Of a stretch of 42,762 nucleotides of DNA, positions 16,316 through 26,087 are shown in pieces (the stretch's first letter is position 1; each line of letters begins with the position of its first letter). Location of the stretch: positions 1 to 42,762 of the forward strand of contig SVQR01000008.1 in NCBI GenBank assembly GCA_015065225.1, read 5' to 3'. Source of the DNA: Oscillospiraceae bacterium. Lineage in GTDB: Bacteria; Bacillota; Clostridia; Oscillospirales; CAG-382. Below the pieces are notes generated by a model, which worked only from the letters and a program-made list of their open reading frames with translations, made no database searches and was not told the DNA's origin. Both the position numbers and the translations under genes were made by a program.

Positions 16316-17485
16316 TTAATTGTATTCTTTACCTTCAATGATAACTTTTTTTACATTGATATCTTCATCAAAGATGACGATATCCGCAAAATACCCCTCT
16401 TTAAGCAGTCCTCTGTCTGCATCTATATGCATCACCTTTGCGGGAACGGCACACATCATTTTGATACACTCGGTAAGAGACATTCCAACCTGCTTGTACA
16501 TAACTCTTACAAGTCTGTCGGTTGTCGCAACAGAGCCTGCAAACGCTGTCATATCATGAAGATACGCAACTCCGTTTTTTACGGTACATTCAAGTCCGTC
16601 ATCCTTTGCACCGAGTTGATAATCTCCCTCCGGCATACCTGCGGCACGCATGGAGTCTGTTATCATACATAGCTTGTCTGTGCCCTTTATCTTGATTATC
16701 AGCTTTAAAAGCTCCGGCGGCAGATGTATGCCGTCACAGATTATCTCAGCATAAACGTCATCCTCAAGGAAGGTTGTCTCAACAGCTCCGAGATTGCGAA
16801 GAAGATTGCGTCTTGTGACGCAGTTCATTCCTGAATAAAGATGCGTTGCAAGTCTGCATCCCTTGTCTATAGCAGGTTTCAGCTCGGAATATACACCATC
16901 CGTGTGTCCGAAGGAAGCAACAACACCTTTTTCCGAGAGAAAATCGCATAGCTCCAAAGAGCCGGGAAGCTCGGGAGCAAAGCTTATCCTTGAAAGAGTA
17001 CCCTCTGCGACCTCGTAAAACTTCTTATACTCCTCCGGAACGGGAGCTTTAATGTAAGCGGGATTCTGTGCACCTCTCTGACCGTCGGCAAAGTACGGAC
17101 CTTCAAGATGCGAGCCTGCAATATGAGGCTTTCCGGGCGCATTTTCTTTTATAAGCTCTCTGACTGTTTCAAGGAAGTTAAGTATATCTTTTGTCGCCGA
17201 AGATGTACAGGTCGGGAATATAGTGGTAGTTCCGTGCTTTGCGTGAGTATTGCAACCGCAGATTATGCTCTCTCTGTCACCGTCGGCAAAATCCGCATTA
17301 CCGGCACCGTGGGTGTGTATGTCTATAAATCCGGGAGAAACATAATTTCCTTCTGCATCTATTTCATTGTCATACGGCAGATCATCGGATGTTACAGCGG
17401 TTATCCTTCCGTCATCAAAATAAATATACTTTCCTTTTTCAAGTGTGTCGGCAATTATGATACCGTTTTTTATTCTTGTGATCAT
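16316..17485 (-). CDS. nagA: N-acetylglucosamine-6-phosphate deacetylase
   Basis: A 389-residue amidohydrolase that removes acetate from N-acetylglucosamine-6-phosphate. Metal and substrate motifs are complete: HTH (57-59), LEGPYFADGQRGA (127-139, metal ligand Glu128), FGHTDG (192-197, His194), ATHLYSGMN (213-221, His215), CDGIHL (250-255, His254) and MITDSM (274-279, catalytic Asp277). The start codon overlaps the stop of the upstream oxidoreductase gene by four bases, so translation is probably coupled. Product passes to NagB encoded next. Confidence 0.95.
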   Translation of the reverse strand: MITRIKNGIIIADTLEKGKYIYFDDGRITAVTSDDLPYDNEIDAEGNYVSPGFIDIHTHGAGNADFADGDRESIICGCNTHAKHGTTTIFPTCTSSATKDILNFLETVRELIKENAPGKPHIAGSHLEGPYFADGQRGAQNPAYIKAPVPEEYKKFYEVAEGTLSRISFAPELPGSLELCDFLSEKGVVASFGHTDGVYSELKPAIDKGCRLATHLYSGMNCVTRRNLLRNLGAVETTFLEDDVYAEIICDGIHLPPELLKLIIKIKGTDKLCMITDSMRAAGMPEGDYQLGAKDDGLECTVKNGVAYLHDMTAFAGSVATTDRLVRVMYKQVGMSLTECIKMMCAVPAKVMHIDADRGLLKEGYFADIVIFDEDINVKKVIIEGKEYN

Positions 17486-18723
17486 TTTATATCATCTATC
17501 TCCTTGTAGAATTCGGAAATAAAGACTCTCCTGTTTTCTTTCATGGAAACATTTGCCGCCATACCGATGCCGATGGACATAAGTCCCGCGCGAAGGGATG
17601 CCGCCTGCTTGAGCTCAGGTCTTATTTCTGTGCCTCTGAATATCTTGTCACGCATGATGTCATCCGAGCCACCGTGCCCTTCGCTCTTGCGCTTGGGGAT
17701 AGAATATGTAATAACCTCGCCGAGCCTGTTATAAACTCTTATTTCCTCCTGCGACTGCTCGTTGTATCCGGGAAGCTCTGTTGAAAGCTTATCAACTTCC
17801 ATTCTGCCCTTTGTACCGTTGAGAACAAGATGGTATCCCTCATAAGGCGAATGTGCGGTAAGTGAATAGCTCATGACAGCTCCGCCGCTGTACTGTACGT
17901 TGACACTTACACTATCCTCGATATTGATCTCATCCGAGAATATGCACTTGTCACGGAAATATCCGTCGGCACTCTCGCAGTCAAGGTAGAGATCCTTGTA
18001 TTCACCGGAGGTTATGTCAAGCGGATATTCGCACTGCTTCTTATAGGGACATTCGAGACATCTCTCGGCTCTTTCTTCTCTTGTATGACCGTAGAATCTT
18101 TTTGTACCGAAAGCATTGACGGCAACAGGCTCTTCCTCGAGAAGCCAGTTAACATAGTCAAAGTGATGCGTGGACTTGTGTACCAGCAAGGATCCGGAAT
18201 TCTCTCTTTCCCTATGCCAGCGTCTGAAATAGTCGGCACCGTGTTTGGTATCAAGCATCCATTCAAAATGAACGCTGAGTATTGTACCTATCGCACCGGA
18301 TGCCACAAGCTCCTTGACTCTTGCGCAGAAAGGGCTGTATCTGAGATTGAATGTAACGGTAAGCTCCTTGCCTGTTCTGCGCTTTGCATTGATAAGTGCA
18401 TTTGCCTTTTCAAAGTCTGTTGTTACCGGTTTTTCCGAAATAACGTCGCAGCCGAACTCCATAGCCTTAACTATATAATAGTCATGTGTACAGTCCTTGG
18501 ATGTAACAATAACTGTATCCGGTTTAACTTCCTCAAGCATCTTGTCGAAATCATCAAAAACGGGGATGTCCTTTCCAACCTTTTTTGATACAACCTCCGC
18601 ACGCTTTCTGTTGATGTCGTAAACACCGCAAAGTTGTGCACAATCCTCATAATCCTTGATGAGTGGTATGGCGTAAGCGCCGATGCCTCTCGAACCGCAG
18701 CCGACTATAACGTATTTTTTCAT
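17482..18723 (-). CDS. Gfo/Idh/MocA-family oxidoreductase with a cysteine-rich insert
   Basis: A 413-residue NAD(P)-dependent sugar oxidoreductase and first gene of the nagA-nagB operon. The Rossmann start is VGCGSRGIGAYA (7-18), the family motif SEKPVTTD lies at 96-103, and KSTHHFDYVNW (183-193) corresponds to the catalytic Lys/His region. An insert has C222-x2-C225-x5-C231 plus Cys249 and Cys260, a spacing suggestive of a metal or redox centre and not found in ordinary family members. Its position implies oxidation or epimerisation of an amino-sugar-containing glycoside before NagA/NagB. Transcribed from a TTGATT-N17-TATAAT promoter preceded by AraC-type direct repeats. Confidence 0.88.
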   Translation of the reverse strand: MKKYVIVGCGSRGIGAYAIPLIKDYEDCAQLCGVYDINRKRAEVVSKKVGKDIPVFDDFDKMLEEVKPDTVIVTSKDCTHDYYIVKAMEFGCDVISEKPVTTDFEKANALINAKRRTGKELTVTFNLRYSPFCARVKELVASGAIGTILSVHFEWMLDTKHGADYFRRWHRERENSGSLLVHKSTHHFDYVNWLLEEEPVAVNAFGTKRFYGHTREERAERCLECPYKKQCEYPLDITSGEYKDLYLDCESADGYFRDKCIFSDEINIEDSVSVNVQYSGGAVMSYSLTAHSPYEGYHLVLNGTKGRMEVDKLSTELPGYNEQSQEEIRVYNRLGEVITYSIPKRKSEGHGGSDDIMRDKIFRGTEIRPELKQAASLRAGLMSIGIGMAANVSMKENRRVFISEFYKEIDDIK

Positions 18724-18762
18724 TTTGTCTGTCCTTCCGTAAAAAGTAGTATTGACAAAATC

Positions 18763-18791
18763 ATTATAAAGTGTTAAACTATATAAATCAA
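18763..18791 (-). promoter_or_regulatory. Promoter of the Gfo-nagA-nagB operon
   Basis: Minus strand TTGATT (18786-18791), 17-bp spacer, TATAAT (18763-18768). Confidence 0.75.
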
Positions 18792-18793
18792 GA

Positions 18794-18824
18794 GATTATT
18801 TTGCGTTTTTGTGGATAATTTTGC
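18794..18824 (-). promoter_or_regulatory. Direct repeat upstream of the nag operon promoter, candidate AraC site
   Basis: On the minus strand GCAAAATTATC and GCAAAATAATC (plus-strand 18814-18824 and 18794-18804) repeat with 20-bp offset, ending 2 bp from the -35 box. AraC activators bind such pairs about two helical turns apart. The divergent AraC gene at 18926 is the likely partner. Confidence 0.6.
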
Positions 18825-18925
18825 ATTAACTCGGAAAATGTAATATCAACAATAAGTTAAAACAATTATAGTAAAAGCACAAAATTATAATATACGGTAA
18901 AATATAATACAAAGGAGTAAGACGA

Positions 18926-19786
18926 ATGAATAACGCTCCGACATCAATGTCTGTCGACAACAAGCCTCTCTGGGGCAATGAATTCACCCTTGACGATGTA
19001 ACGGTAAAGCCTGTCGGTGTATGGATATACACTCCGCCGATTGTCTGGAAAGGCGACAGAGTAGGGCATATAGGCTACAACGATAACTTCTTCTTTGTCC
19101 TTGAAGGGGAATGTTACCTGAACGTCAACGGACACAGCTGTATAATAAGAGAGGGACAGCTCGCTTTTCTTCCGAAGGGAAAGATGCGTGCATACACTCA
19201 TATCTCCGAACGATTTGTTATGTACGAAATGGCGTTTTCCGCAAGGGCGGGAGAGAGAAACCTTATGGATTATCTCGGACTTTGTGATGACAATTATGTT
19301 GTGACCATCGGGGACAAAAGAAGAATGTGTGCATATTTTGAGGATTATTGCCGCAAGGAGATGCAGCGAGATCCGCTTTTTGAGATAGGCTGGTGTTCGG
19401 CGATACTTGCGATAATCCGTGAATATGCGGAGGAACGCAGAAAGCTCACAACAGGTGACGGAAAGGTCTTTGCTCCTGTGATAAAGTACATGACGGAAAA
19501 TCTTGAAAGTCCGATAAAAACGGGGGAACTTGCGGCTGTGCTTTTTATGCAGACCACATATTTCATACGCCGTTTCGGTGAGGTTTTCGGAATGTCACCG
19601 CAGAGCTACCTTACAAAGCTTCGCATGAGCCGTGCCATGGAGCTTCTTTCATCCACGGATATGCCGATAGAAAAGATAGCCGGCTCCGTCGGCATTCCCG
19701 ATACTTCGTACTTTTCCCGCGTGTTCAGAAAGCACTGCGGAACGACGCCCGGAACATACAGAGCGACATTTCTGAAGAACGAATAG
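18926..19786 (+). CDS. AraC-family regulator, probable activator of the nag operon
   Basis: A 286-residue regulator divergent from the Gfo-nagA-nagB operon; RBS AAAGGAG. An N-terminal cupin-like domain (about 45-110; FFFVLEGECYLNVNG and IREGQLAFLPKG) senses the ligand. The C-terminal double helix-turn-helix spans about 185-283: IKTGELAAVLFMQTTYF, then PIEKIAGSVGIPDTSYFS, ending in FRKHCGTTPGTYR. The divergent layout and the 20-bp direct repeats beside the operon promoter make control of nag genes likely; the inducer would be an amino-sugar oligosaccharide (inference). Confidence 0.9.
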   Translation: MNNAPTSMSVDNKPLWGNEFTLDDVTVKPVGVWIYTPPIVWKGDRVGHIGYNDNFFFVLEGECYLNVNGHSCIIREGQLAFLPKGKMRAYTHISERFVMYEMAFSARAGERNLMDYLGLCDDNYVVTIGDKRRMCAYFEDYCRKEMQRDPLFEIGWCSAILAIIREYAEERRKLTTGDGKVFAPVIKYMTENLESPIKTGELAAVLFMQTTYFIRRFGEVFGMSPQSYLTKLRMSRAMELLSSTDMPIEKIAGSVGIPDTSYFSRVFRKHCGTTPGTYRATFLKNE

Positions 19787-19790
19787 TAAA

Positions 19791-19818
19791 AAGAAAACGG
19801 TAGTCATACGACTACCGT
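19791..19818 (-). terminator. Terminator of mreC
   Basis: ACGGTAGTC (19797-19805) pairs perfectly with GACTACCGT (19810-19818). The T-run is on the minus strand, so it mainly serves mreC. Confidence 0.8.
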
Positions 19819-19830
19819 AGCTTTGAAATA

Positions 19831-20712
19831 TCATTCCTGCAAGCCATCGACCTTTTCGTAAACTCTCTCAAAGTCCGTGATCACCATAATGCTCTCCTCG
19901 TTGATAAGATCGGTGCCGGGAGTAACAACCACCGTGAGAGTCTGTGTATTGGAATCTTTGTATATGTCCGTGACAGTGCCGACGGAAAGATCTTTGGGAT
20001 ATATTTCACCCGCCCCAGATGTAAGAACAGGATCACCGATCTTTACAAGAGTATCAGCGGGAAGTCCCGATACCTTGCATTTTCCTTCTGCGGAAAGCTT
20101 GTAATCACCATGAAGTATACCTGTCGCACCCGTCGGGGAGAAGTACACACCAACGGAGGAACTGTGGGAAATAAGTGTGATCCCACGAGATGATACGGGA
20201 CCTTCTTCTGTTATATAGCCTATAAGTCCGTTGGCGGCGACCACAGGCATATTCTTGTGTACACCGTGCATAGTACCCTTGTCTATAGTGAATACCGAAA
20301 GAAAGTTTCCGCTGCCTTTGGAGATTATCTTACCGTTTACAAGCGAGAGCTTTTCAAAATCACGTTTGAGATCGAGGAATGCATAAAGCTGTTCGTTTTC
20401 TTTTTTGATCGCTTCGGATGCAGCCTTGTCTATAAGCAAGGAGTTGTTTTCTGCTTTAAGGCGCATATTTTCCTCTTTAAGCTCTGCAATGTCACCAAAG
20501 TAATTACCTATCGCACGTATATTATCGGAAATATAATCGACACAGGAATTTATCGGATAAACAACTACATTGACAATGCCGGTAAGGATATTTGAAAATC
20601 CGGAAAAATAGGAGACAAGTGCTGTCAGAGACAAAATCACCGACACTATTATGCTCAGAGCAAAAAAACGCGACTGTCGTCTTGTAACAACATCACCGGA
20701 ACCGTATGCCAT
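19831..20712 (-). CDS. mreC: Rod shape-determining protein MreC
   Basis: A 293-residue membrane-anchored component of the elongasome that links MreB and MreD to peptidoglycan synthases. One transmembrane helix lies at about 17-38. A coiled coil (about 65-110; IAELKEENMRLKAENN) is followed by the tandem beta-barrel domain containing KNMPVVAANGLIGYI and DPVLTSGAGEIYPKDLSVG, both typical of MreC. RBS AAGGAGG. The usual mreB and mreD neighbours are absent here: on one side is a convergent AraC gene, on the other a divergent housekeeping operon. Confidence 0.93.
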   Translation of the reverse strand: MAYGSGDVVTRRQSRFFALSIIVSVILSLTALVSYFSGFSNILTGIVNVVVYPINSCVDYISDNIRAIGNYFGDIAELKEENMRLKAENNSLLIDKAASEAIKKENEQLYAFLDLKRDFEKLSLVNGKIISKGSGNFLSVFTIDKGTMHGVHKNMPVVAANGLIGYITEEGPVSSRGITLISHSSSVGVYFSPTGATGILHGDYKLSAEGKCKVSGLPADTLVKIGDPVLTSGAGEIYPKDLSVGTVTDIYKDSNTQTLTVVVTPGTDLINEESIMVITDFERVYEKVDGLQE

Positions 20713-20765
20713 GGAAGCCTCCTTTAAAAATTATATGCCGGAAGCGAAAGTTAATAAAATAAATC

Positions 20766-20794
20766 TTTACAAACGGCACAAGTTGAGATATAAT
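20766..20794 (+). promoter_or_regulatory. Promoter of the U32-dus-mnmG operon
   Basis: TTTACA (20766-20771), 17-bp spacer, TATAAT (20789-20794), about 90 bp before the start. Confidence 0.65.
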
Positions 20795-20887
20795 ATCATG
20801 ATGACAATATTATAATCCGTATACGGGTAAATTTCAAGTACATTTTGAAAACTTCACAAATAAATCTCATGAATGGAGGGATGTAGA

Positions 20888-22936
20888 ATGAAAAAGCCGT
20901 ACCTTCTTGCTCCGTGCGGAAGCTATGAAGCGGTATTGGCGGCAATATCCGCGGGTGCCGATGAATGTTATCTCGGCGGAAGTGCGAATAATGCCAGAAT
21001 GAACGCAAAAGGCTTTACGGAAGAAGAATTTTACAATGCCCTTAAAATAATGCGCATCCATGGCGTGAGATCGAATATAACTCTCAATACCCTGAATTTT
21101 GACAGAGAGCTTGCGCAAGTTCTTGAATTTGCAAAAAAAGCATGGGACAGCGGTGCGGATGCCTTCATAGTTCAGGATATAGGACTTGCAAAGCTTTTGT
21201 ACAGCGAGATCCCAGGAGTGGAGCTTCATGCAAGTACCCAGTGCGCCTGCCATAATCTTGACGGAGCGATCGAGCTTTCAAAGCTCGGCTTTTCAAGGAT
21301 AGTCCTTGCGAGAGAATTGCCGCTTGAAGATATAAAGTCCATTACCGAATACGGTATAAAGACGGGAAGATTCGAAACCGAGGTCTTTGTCCACGGTGCA
21401 CTTTGCGTATGTCATTCGGGAATGTGCCTTATGAGCAGCGTGATAGGTGACAGAAGCGGAAACAGAGGTCTCTGCGCTCAGCCCTGCAGGATGCCGGGAA
21501 ATGTCACAAACAATCTCGGAAAAAGAGGAAAGGGAGAATATCCGCTGAGCCTTCGCGATCTTACTCTTTCAAAGCATATAACAGAGCTTCTTCCTCTCGG
21601 TATCGCATCCCTCAAAATAGAGGGCAGGATGAAGAGCCCCGATTATGTATACAGAACGGTAAAGATACTCCGTGAGCTTATCGACAATAATGCCGATGCG
21701 GACGATAAAAAATACAATGAGCTTTCGGAAATATTCTCAAGAGGAGGCTTTACCGACGGGTATTTTACAAAGAAATACTTTACTGACAACCGCAGAATGT
21801 ATGGTTTCAGAAGTGACAGCGACAAAGCAAAAACAGCGGATGCCGTGGTGGAGATACCGCCGATGTCCAAAGTACCGGTAAAGCTGTATGCCGAAGTAAA
21901 AACAGGCGGGATGCCTTACGCAAGATTTGAAGCGAACGGAAAAAGCGGAGAATTCAGGTTATCCGAGCCGGCAAGCCTTGCAAACAATGCACCTCTTACA
22001 AAGGACAGCTTCCTTAAAAATATGTCAAAGCTCGGCTCGACGGAATTCGTTCTTGCGGGCAGCGAGATATGTATAGATGACGGACTGTTTCTGACAGCAT
22101 CTTCGATAAACTCCCTCAGAAGAGGAGCGATGGAAGCTCTTGAAAAGGCGATACTTTCCGACAGAAGCGGAACAAATGCCGGTCAAAGACAGGAATCAGC
22201 CTCTTTGGAATGTGAGACACGCAATGTCAAAGCTCCGAAGCTCAGATTCATAACGGACGATCCGAATTTCAGATACGACAAAAAGAAGTATCCGGAAGAG
22301 CTTGAAAGTATTTGCCTTCCCCTTGAGATATTCAGAGATAGCACAAAAGATATATATTTACCCTTTGGTGTAAGACTTCCGAGAGTTATCTTTGATGCGG
22401 AAAAGGAAAATATATCAAATGCACTTGCGAATGCAAAAAACAGCGGAGCAATGTACGTTTACATCTCAAATATCGGACACATAGCCATGGCGAAAGAGAC
22501 ATCTCTCCCGATATACTGTGGCATGGGACTCAATGTCTCAAACTCGCACGCTCTTGCGGAGTATGCGGCAATGGGGATGGAAAGCATATGTCTGTCTCCT
22601 GAGCTTAAAAGTGCGCAGATGCGTGATATAAAACGTGTAAAGAACGTAAAATGCTCTGCGGTTGTTAAAGGAAGATTGCCGCTCATGGTGCTTGAATCAT
22701 GTATCCTTCGTGCATCGGGGGTATGCTCCAACTATTCGGGAGCATCACATTTTTGCGGTGAATACACAGACAGGATAGGCAAGCGTTTCCCGATATATCC
22801 GGAAAAAAGATTTACCGACGGAAACGATCCATGCAGAAACATTATCATGAATGCGGATGTACTTGATATATATTCCAAAAAAGATGAAATTCGAAAATGC
22901 GGTGTCGATATCCTTGAGATAATTACCGAAGAATAA
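20888..22936 (+). CDS. Peptidase U32 family protein (RlhA/YdcP-like)
   Basis: A 682-residue cytosolic protein. I choose the start at 20888 (MKKPYLLAPCG) because GGAGG lies 7-8 bases upstream; the frame also opens at 20873. The U32 signature is complete: EVFVHGALCVCHSGMCLMS followed by GDRSGNRGLCAQPCR, whose cysteines may form a metal or Fe-S site. The N-terminal APCGSYEAVLAAISAGADECYLGG is the usual barrel start, and a long C-terminal extension corresponds to the DUF3656-containing long form. In enteric bacteria the homologue RlhA hydroxylates 23S rRNA, so an RNA modification role fits its operon with two tRNA-modification genes better than the historic collagenase label. Confidence 0.88.
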   Translation: MKKPYLLAPCGSYEAVLAAISAGADECYLGGSANNARMNAKGFTEEEFYNALKIMRIHGVRSNITLNTLNFDRELAQVLEFAKKAWDSGADAFIVQDIGLAKLLYSEIPGVELHASTQCACHNLDGAIELSKLGFSRIVLARELPLEDIKSITEYGIKTGRFETEVFVHGALCVCHSGMCLMSSVIGDRSGNRGLCAQPCRMPGNVTNNLGKRGKGEYPLSLRDLTLSKHITELLPLGIASLKIEGRMKSPDYVYRTVKILRELIDNNADADDKKYNELSEIFSRGGFTDGYFTKKYFTDNRRMYGFRSDSDKAKTADAVVEIPPMSKVPVKLYAEVKTGGMPYARFEANGKSGEFRLSEPASLANNAPLTKDSFLKNMSKLGSTEFVLAGSEICIDDGLFLTASSINSLRRGAMEALEKAILSDRSGTNAGQRQESASLECETRNVKAPKLRFITDDPNFRYDKKKYPEELESICLPLEIFRDSTKDIYLPFGVRLPRVIFDAEKENISNALANAKNSGAMYVYISNIGHIAMAKETSLPIYCGMGLNVSNSHALAEYAAMGMESICLSPELKSAQMRDIKRVKNVKCSAVVKGRLPLMVLESCILRASGVCSNYSGASHFCGEYTDRIGKRFPIYPEKRFTDGNDPCRNIIMNADVLDIYSKKDEIRKCGVDILEIITEE

Positions 22937-22966
22937 ACTTCAAACCGAATAAAGGTAAAAAACACA

Positions 22967-23956
22967 ATGTTAAAAATAGGACATACACAGTACAAACACG
23001 GATTGTTTCTCGCTCCGATGGCAGGAGTTACGGACAAGTCCTTCCGCGAACTGTGCAAAAAAAGAGGTGCCGAGGGAATGACTACCGAGATGGTGTCTTC
23101 CAAGGCACTGATATTCAACGATAAAAAAACAAATATACTCTGCCGCATCTCCGATTTTGAAAGACCGTGTGCCCTTCAGCTTTTCGGAAGAGTACCGCAG
23201 GAGATAGCGAAAGCGGCAATACTTGTAATGAAATATCAGCCTTGCGCGATAGATATAAACATGGGATGTCCCGCACCTAAGATCGCAGGAAACGGTGACG
23301 GCTCGGCACTTATGAAAGACCCCGATCTGTGCGGAAGGATAGTCTCGGAAGTGCGAAGAGCCCTTGATTCCGAAGGATATCCCGATATTCCCGTGACAGT
23401 AAAGATACGTGCGGGCTTTGACAAGGAACATATCACAGCGGTGCGGGTCGCAAAGAAATGCGAGGAAAACGGTGCGGCTATGATAACCGTTCACGGCAGA
23501 ACAAGAGAGCAGATGTATGCACCTCCCGTAAACCTTGACATAATAAAGGAGGTTAAGAGCTCCGTCAAAGTTCCGGTCGTCGGCAACGGAGATATAACCG
23601 ACGAAGAAATTGCAAAGCATATGCTGGAATACACCGGGTGCGACGGTATAATGATAGGCAGAGGTGCACTTGGAAATCCGTACATCTTTGACAGGATAGC
23701 ATATTATCTTGAAAACGGCGAAAAGATGCCGGAAATATCGGACAGTGTAAAAAAAGCCGACATTATACAGCACATGACATCACTCATTGCCGAAAAAGGT
23801 GAATATACCGGTACACGAGAAGCAAGGAAACACATTGCGTGGTATATAAAGGGCAAGGTTGGCTCCGCACAGCTTCGTGATGAGGTGAATCGTGCAGAGA
23901 CAACAGAGGCGGTGCTTGAAGTTGTGGAAAAGGCGTTTGGAAACAGGGATGCATAA
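22967..23956 (+). CDS. dusB: tRNA-dihydrouridine synthase
   Basis: A 329-residue FMN enzyme reducing uridines in tRNA D-loops. Motifs: LAPMAGVTDKSFRELC (15-30), NMGCPAPKIAGNGDGSAL (with the catalytic Cys), VTVKIRAGFD, ITVHGRTREQMY, PVVGNGDI and MIGRGALGNPYIF. The TIM barrel is followed by a helical C-terminal domain ending around residue 325. Second gene of the operon, 30 bp after the U32 gene. Assignment to the DusB subtype rests on the Firmicutes-like length and motifs. Confidence 0.93.
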   Translation: MLKIGHTQYKHGLFLAPMAGVTDKSFRELCKKRGAEGMTTEMVSSKALIFNDKKTNILCRISDFERPCALQLFGRVPQEIAKAAILVMKYQPCAIDINMGCPAPKIAGNGDGSALMKDPDLCGRIVSEVRRALDSEGYPDIPVTVKIRAGFDKEHITAVRVAKKCEENGAAMITVHGRTREQMYAPPVNLDIIKEVKSSVKVPVVGNGDITDEEIAKHMLEYTGCDGIMIGRGALGNPYIFDRIAYYLENGEKMPEISDSVKKADIIQHMTSLIAEKGEYTGTREARKHIAWYIKGKVGSAQLRDEVNRAETTEAVLEVVEKAFGNRDA

Positions 23957-23983
23957 TCCCGTAATGAAAGGAATGATCTATAT

Positions 23984-25885
23984 ATGAAATATACTGCCGG
24001 AAGTACCGATGTTGCGGTCATCGGTGCAGGTCATGCGGGAATAGAAGCTGCGATGGCGGCGGCGCGAAGAGGCTGTAAGTCCATGCTGTTTACGCTGAAC
24101 CTTGATGCGGTCGGAAATATGCCCTGTAATCCGTCTATCGGCGGATCGGGAAAAGGACATCTTGTGTTCGAGATAGATGCCCTGGGCGGCGAGATGGGCA
24201 AGGGTGCAGATCAGGTATGTCTGCAGTCAAGGATGCTCAATCTCGGAAAAGGTCCTGCGGTACACTCACTTCGTATGCAGGCTGACAGAGCGAAATATCA
24301 CATAGTTATGAAAAAAGCTGTTGAGAACTGCGATAATCTCTCACTTGTACAGGCGGAGATCGTGGATCTTACTCACGAGGATGACGGCACATGGAGCGTT
24401 ACAACACAGTTCGGTGCGACATGGAATGCAAAGGCTGTAGTCATCGCATCGGGAACATATCTTCGAGGCAAGATAATCGTAGGTGACGTATCATATTCGG
24501 GAGGTCCGGATGGTATGTTCCCTGCGGGAAGTCTTACGGAAAGCCTTAAAAAGCTGGGAGTGCCGCTCATGCGATTCAAAACAGGCACACCTGCAAGAAT
24601 ACACGCAGATTCTGTTGACTATTCACAGATGGAAAAACAATGCGGCGACGAAAATCCCGAGCATTTTTCCTATCACACAAAAGAATTCTCCGACAAGGAT
24701 CATCTGCCCTGTTACGTTGTTTATACCAATGCGGAGACGCACCGTATAATACGCGAGAATCTCCACCGTTCGCCGCTTTATTCGGGACAGATAGAGGGAA
24801 CAGGTCCGAGATATTGCCCAAGTATAGAAGATAAAGTGGTAAGATTTGCCGACAAGGAAAGACATCAGTTGTTCCTTGAGCCTATGGGACATGATACCAA
24901 GGAGCTTTACCTTCAGGGATTCAGCTCATCCATGCCGGAAGATGTTCAGATGCAGATGATACATTCGCTTAAAGGTCTTGAACATTGTCAGGTGATGAGA
25001 ACTGCATATGCTATAGAATATGACTGTGCAGATCCGCTCTCTTTGGAGCACACCCTTGAATTCAAGGATTTCCCCGGACTTTTCGGAGCCGGACAGTTCA
25101 ACGGTACATCCGGATATGAGGAAGCTGCGGCACAGGGGCTTATAGCAGGTATAAACGCCGCTTCCCACGTCATGGGCACCGAAAAGCTTACGCTTACGAG
25201 AGATTCATCCTATATCGGCACACTCATAGATGATCTTGTCACCAAAGGTACGAGAGAGCCTTACAGGATAATGACATCCCGTTCGGAATACAGACTTCTA
25301 ATTCGTCAGGACAACGCCGATGAAAGATTAACTCCCATCGGATATAGATTCGGACTTATTGATGAGGAAAGATACAGTGCGTTCCTGAGAAAAAGGGAGA
25401 ATATCCAAAACGAGATTGCCCGCATAAAAGCAAAGAGCCTCGCTCCTAGTGAGATACTTGCGGATATACTGGAAAAAGCGGGATCGGCACCGGTGAAAAA
25501 CGGTATAAACATGGCGGAGCTTCTTCGCAGACCGGAAATAACCTATGCATCACTTGCACCGGTAGACCCATTCAGACCGGAGCTTACGGAAAAGGAGATG
25601 CAAGCGGTCGAAGTAGAGATAAAATACGAGGGCTACATAAAACGACAGCTTGAGGAAGCCGCAAGAATGGCAAAGCTTGAGGAAAAGAAGCTCCCGGATG
25701 ATGTCGATTATTCCGTGATAGACGGTTTAAGACTTGAAGCAAGGCAGAAGCTCAACGCCGTTCGCCCGAAGAATATAGGTCAGGCATCGAGGATATCGGG
25801 AGTAAGCCCCGCAGACGTTTCGGTACTGCTGGTATATCTGGAAGGCTGTGCGAGAGAAAGAAAGCGTAAGGACGGCGGAGAATAA
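23984..25885 (+). CDS. mnmG: tRNA uridine-5-carboxymethylaminomethyl modification enzyme MnmG
   Basis: A 633-residue FAD and NADH enzyme that with MnmE modifies wobble U34 of several tRNAs. N-terminal VIGAGHAGIEAAMAAARRG is the FAD Rossmann motif. NPSIGGSGKGHLVFEIDALGG and RFKTGTPARIHADSVDYS are family-diagnostic, and GAGQFNGTSGYEEAAAQGLIAG is the second FAD segment. The C-terminal helical domain that binds MnmE ends with QASRISGVSPADVSVLL. Length is normal. It follows dusB by 27 bp; no rsmG follows, unlike many Firmicutes. Confidence 0.96.
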   Translation: MKYTAGSTDVAVIGAGHAGIEAAMAAARRGCKSMLFTLNLDAVGNMPCNPSIGGSGKGHLVFEIDALGGEMGKGADQVCLQSRMLNLGKGPAVHSLRMQADRAKYHIVMKKAVENCDNLSLVQAEIVDLTHEDDGTWSVTTQFGATWNAKAVVIASGTYLRGKIIVGDVSYSGGPDGMFPAGSLTESLKKLGVPLMRFKTGTPARIHADSVDYSQMEKQCGDENPEHFSYHTKEFSDKDHLPCYVVYTNAETHRIIRENLHRSPLYSGQIEGTGPRYCPSIEDKVVRFADKERHQLFLEPMGHDTKELYLQGFSSSMPEDVQMQMIHSLKGLEHCQVMRTAYAIEYDCADPLSLEHTLEFKDFPGLFGAGQFNGTSGYEEAAAQGLIAGINAASHVMGTEKLTLTRDSSYIGTLIDDLVTKGTREPYRIMTSRSEYRLLIRQDNADERLTPIGYRFGLIDEERYSAFLRKRENIQNEIARIKAKSLAPSEILADILEKAGSAPVKNGINMAELLRRPEITYASLAPVDPFRPELTEKEMQAVEVEIKYEGYIKRQLEEAARMAKLEEKKLPDDVDYSVIDGLRLEARQKLNAVRPKNIGQASRISGVSPADVSVLLVYLEGCARERKRKDGGE

Positions 25886-25909
25886 TAGATACATAACAAA
25901 ACAGAAATG

Positions 25910-25949
25910 CAATTCGGATGGCGGATGCTGTCCGGATTGTAATTTTTTT
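25910..25949 (+). terminator. Terminator of the U32-dus-mnmG operon
   Basis: CAATTCGGA pairs with TCCGGATTG (one G-T wobble), followed by TAATTTTTTT. Confidence 0.75.
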
Positions 25950-26087
25950 GCCATTATATATGTACCGAATATAACACACAAGAAAATAATAATGTCCTTT
26001 CTATTGTACATAAAGTGTGCTATAATGAACTTGTAAGAAGCAAACAAACCCAACTCACACAAGGATTTATAAAAGGAGGACAAAATC

